A DNA stretch of 64,000 nucleotides, taken from the NCBI RefSeq assembly GCF_000799565.1, contig NZ_JUHB01000001.1, positions 1,364,001 to 1,428,000 on the forward strand, given 5' to 3'. Source of the DNA: Cellulophaga sp. Hel_I_12. Its GTDB lineage: Bacteria; Bacteroidota; Bacteroidia; Flavobacteriales; Flavobacteriaceae. Shown piece by piece: positions 61,621 to 64,000 of the stretch; the stretch's first letter is position 1, and each line of letters starts with the position of its first letter. A program made the translations under genes and the position numbers. The notes under the pieces are model-generated. The model ran no database searches, was not told the DNA's origin, and was given only the letters and a program-made list of their open reading frames with translations.

Positions 61621-64000
61621 TTATTTCCCAATATTGATATGTATATATGTTCTTATCTCCCATTCGTTGCCATTCCCAAAGCCAACAGGACTAATGGTAG
61701 GGCTTGTTGCAAATTCTGCCGCCTCATTAGGAAGATATCGAGGAGAAAATTCGTTCATGGTACGCCAAGTACCTCGGATACCCACTTGAGTACTGGGTAA
61801 AATAAACCAGTCTGGCTTTCCTAATGTCGTTGAAATATCTAACATGAGCTGCACAGGATACGTAAGGTTAAAATCGCGATGGTAATCAAAGGGACCCCAA
61901 TCATTAATTTTAAAAGCATGTTCTACCTTTATTTTGTTGTAGATTAAGCGAATATCGCCTCCAAAACGCTCCACCAATCGTTCATCACTACCATTGGCTT
62001 GTGCATTTCCAAAATAAAGATTTGCAATCATACCCAAGTCTGGGTTTATTTTAGAAACAATTCTAGTATGTGTTTCCCATAAATTTTGTGCAGGCACTGA
62101 ATTAGGAAAAGCAAATAAGGTACGGTTCCCTAAAAATCCAATAGCGGCATCCATGGTGGTCGGATGATGGCGAAAAACAAACCCGGCACTAACAGCTAAT
62201 TTTGCGTCTTCAGCACGATCATTATCCCATTCGTACATCCAAGTACCAGGAGTTGGATCCCAAGTAAGGAGTAGTTCTCCCGCTGTAGTTTCTCTATTGG
62301 CTCGCACAACAAAGGGATCATCTAAAATATTTCTAAGTCTTCCAGGCCCTTGGGCGTCATTTGGCATGGGACCCACGATAGGTTTTTGCCATAAGAAGTT
62401 AGGTGCAATTTGAACATTGCCAACGGTATAGGTTAACCCTGTAAGGAAATTAGTTTGATTTCCACTTCCGCTATCCTTTAATCGCCAACCTGTAAAGGTT
62501 CTTGTATAATCAGCACCACCATTGGCGACTAAGCCCATGGCTGCCCCCTGAGCATACCAATTGAAGCGCCCACCTGAGTACGTGATTTTTCCTTTGGCAC
62601 CCCAATTATCTTTTTCATTAACTTGGTCGGTATAGATGATATATTTTGGATCTTCATTTGGTGTATTTGGATTATAATTTGGATTCTCTTCTGAAAATTG
62701 GAATAGTCGATCATTTAATGGTTGACCACCCCAGATCCCTCCAATTTCAAAACCAAAATCTCCAATTTCTCTTTCAATATGCAGCGTAGCCCTTCGAGTT
62801 CTAGGCATAGGTACAGCCAAAGAAGAAACAATGGTACCAAAATCATCAATGTCTTCATGATAAACACCAGTAAGGTCATATTTACCAATACTTCTACTGT
62901 ATTTTAATAGAATGGCAGGGTTAGCACCCCACCAAAGTTGCTGGCCGAAAGCTGCTTTAAATCCTTTTATGTCTCTTTTCCCATCAAATTCAAAACCACT
63001 AATGACCCCGTTGTATATGTCTAAATTTGGACCGTAGTTGGCCTCTGGATATAAACCGAAGAAATCTCCTTCATACCCCCAATGGTAATGTCCTGTTCTA
63101 TAAAAACCTCTTAGATCAAAGTTTTTAGTATTCCACTCGTAAGAAGCATTATAAACTTGTACGCGATTAACATCTTCAATAAGCACATTTCCTTCACCAG
63201 TAACCACCTCTATCGGTCGCCCTCTATTCTCATAAAATATTTCATCGATAGGATTTGTTGCGACATTTCCAAGGATGTTAAAATTAACATTAGCTCTCAT
63301 ATTTGGAGCTGGCTCTCCTTCAAAACCTATAAAATAAGATTGCATATCGTCAAAACCCAATTGGTTAGGATAATCTGTAGCATTTGGATCGGGAGACTCA
63401 GGCGTGGTAAGTAAATTACCACCCGTATTAAAGGTGGTGAATTTCGCTTCCAGTTTACTCACTCTAAGCTTACTAGTTTGCTCACCAACCAATGCTGCTT
63501 TATCACCTCGTGCTTTTAAAACAGCATCCATAATTTGGATATTATCAAAGTAATTTTGAACAAAGGATAAGGTGACCCCATCTTCGTACGGGTTTAATCG
63601 ATGTGCCTCTTTTAGAGTATAATAGGCTGCTCTCGGATATAAATCATAAAGTCCTCGAGGGTCTGTCTGGCCTTTAGCACAGATTCCAAACCATTCTTCG
63701 TTCATATTATTCTCGCCCGGAACTAAATCAATATCATACCCGCCATTAGACCATGACGCGTTATTGTCGTGTATATCTGCATTTTTCCTGTCATCAAAAC
63801 CGTACTTCCACCACCCATCACTAAATTGAAAGGTAAACCCACCAATTGAATTTTCAGCCTTTCCCAATCCTGCCGCATTTTCGTAAATCTCTTTCCAGTT
63901 CCCTAACATATAATAGGCCTGAGCTTTTTGATCTTCTTGATTTTTAATAGCATTAAAAGCATCTGCCCCAAATTCTGTAAATAAAATGGGCTTGTTCAAT
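61621..64000 (-). CDS. GH2-like glycosidase C-terminus fused to an outer-membrane barrel-like domain (partial)
   Basis: The frame enters from beyond the right edge; about 792 codons are visible and there is no true start. The first residues, KPILFTEFGADAF, hold the E of a GH2-type nucleophile motif in a TIM barrel, continuing as FQFSDGWWKYG and the PRAAYYTLKEAHRLNPY stretch. After about residue 190 the sequence becomes long alternating hydrophobic/aromatic strands with many Trp and Tyr (ATLHIEREIGDFGFEIGGIW, NWYAQGAAMGLV) and ends WEIRTYIHINIGK, as outer-membrane porins do. If real, a surface or periplasmic glycosidase is tethered to its own barrel. Confidence 0.65.
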   Translation of the reverse strand, partial: LNKPILFTEFGADAFNAIKNQEDQKAQAYYMLGNWKEIYENAAGLGKAENSIGGFTFQFSDGWWKYGFDDRKNADIHDNNASWSNGGYDIDLVPGENNMNEEWFGICAKGQTDPRGLYDLYPRAAYYTLKEAHRLNPYEDGVTLSFVQNYFDNIQIMDAVLKARGDKAALVGEQTSKLRVSKLEAKFTTFNTGGNLLTTPESPDPNATDYPNQLGFDDMQSYFIGFEGEPAPNMRANVNFNILGNVATNPIDEIFYENRGRPIEVVTGEGNVLIEDVNRVQVYNASYEWNTKNFDLRGFYRTGHYHWGYEGDFFGLYPEANYGPNLDIYNGVISGFEFDGKRDIKGFKAAFGQQLWWGANPAILLKYSRSIGKYDLTGVYHEDIDDFGTIVSSLAVPMPRTRRATLHIEREIGDFGFEIGGIWGGQPLNDRLFQFSEENPNYNPNTPNEDPKYIIYTDQVNEKDNWGAKGKITYSGGRFNWYAQGAAMGLVANGGADYTRTFTGWRLKDSGSGNQTNFLTGLTYTVGNVQIAPNFLWQKPIVGPMPNDAQGPGRLRNILDDPFVVRANRETTAGELLLTWDPTPGTWMYEWDNDRAEDAKLAVSAGFVFRHHPTTMDAAIGFLGNRTLFAFPNSVPAQNLWETHTRIVSKINPDLGMIANLYFGNAQANGSDERLVERFGGDIRLIYNKIKVEHAFKINDWGPFDYHRDFNLTYPVQLMLDISTTLGKPDWFILPSTQVGIRGTWRTMNEFSPRYLPNEAAEFATSPTISPVGFGNGNEWEIRTYIHINIGK

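Overview
The window is AT-rich DNA from a marine-type Flavobacteriaceae (Bacteroidota) chromosome. The evidence for this is Bacteroidota-style -7 boxes (TAnnTTTG), many lipoprotein signals, DUF2254 and prokaryotic STING proteins, and a beta-1,3-glucan (laminarin) utilisation block. I did no database search; all family calls come from reading motifs.

1-23.1 kb is a defence/mobile island. An IS21-family element (istA/istB) lies at the left edge between two gene remnants. Next comes a three-gene HipBST-like kinase toxin locus whose promoter carries three operators spaced exactly 40 bp apart. A WYL regulator follows 13 bp later. A tight operon then runs: (i) an unusual 827-aa protein joining a HARE-HTH-like domain, a degenerate N6-methylase-like domain, a type I specificity-like domain and a histidine kinase; (ii) a receiver-domain protein; (iii) hsdM; (iv) hsdS. 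Between hsdS and hsdR sits a nested cassette: a predicted structured RNA (11991-12304, closed by a 9-bp terminal stem), a YSDD reverse transcriptase and a GIY-YIG nuclease. After hsdR come an SF2/Z1-like ATPase and a CBASS operon (DUF2188, CD-NTase, TIR-STING). The island ends in three 113-bp tandem repeats, each with a terminator-like hairpin.

23.5-45.1 kb is chromosomal and mostly housekeeping: an outer-membrane barrel protein; an SOS-type mutagenesis cassette (dinB-dnaE2 divergent from an SRAP/HMCES peptidase, with a palindromic operator over the promoter); a DUF2254 membrane protein whose start is out of frame at an A9 tract; a penicillin-acylase-family lipoprotein; a transporter; a VOC-cytochrome c-rhodanese fusion lipoprotein; a serine hydrolase; a GMC oxidoreductase with its gluconate-dehydrogenase subunit-3-like partner; an XRE regulator; an MscS channel; and a split YeeE/YedE transporter.

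45.2-64 kb, all on the minus strand, is a beta-glucan/laminarin utilisation block: four GH17 modules (one fused to a GPH/MFS sugar symporter), GH30, GH16, a large beta-glucan phosphorylase (probably GH149/GH161/GH94 type), a PKD-containing surface lipoprotein with two nearly identical 159-aa modules, a second binding lipoprotein, and at the right edge a GH2-like catalytic end fused to what looks like an outer-membrane beta-barrel. No SusC/SusD pair is inside the window.

The best candidates for undescribed biology are the sensor kinase/pseudo-methylase plus receiver wired into a type I restriction operon, and the RNA-RT-GIY-YIG cassette nested inside the same operon.
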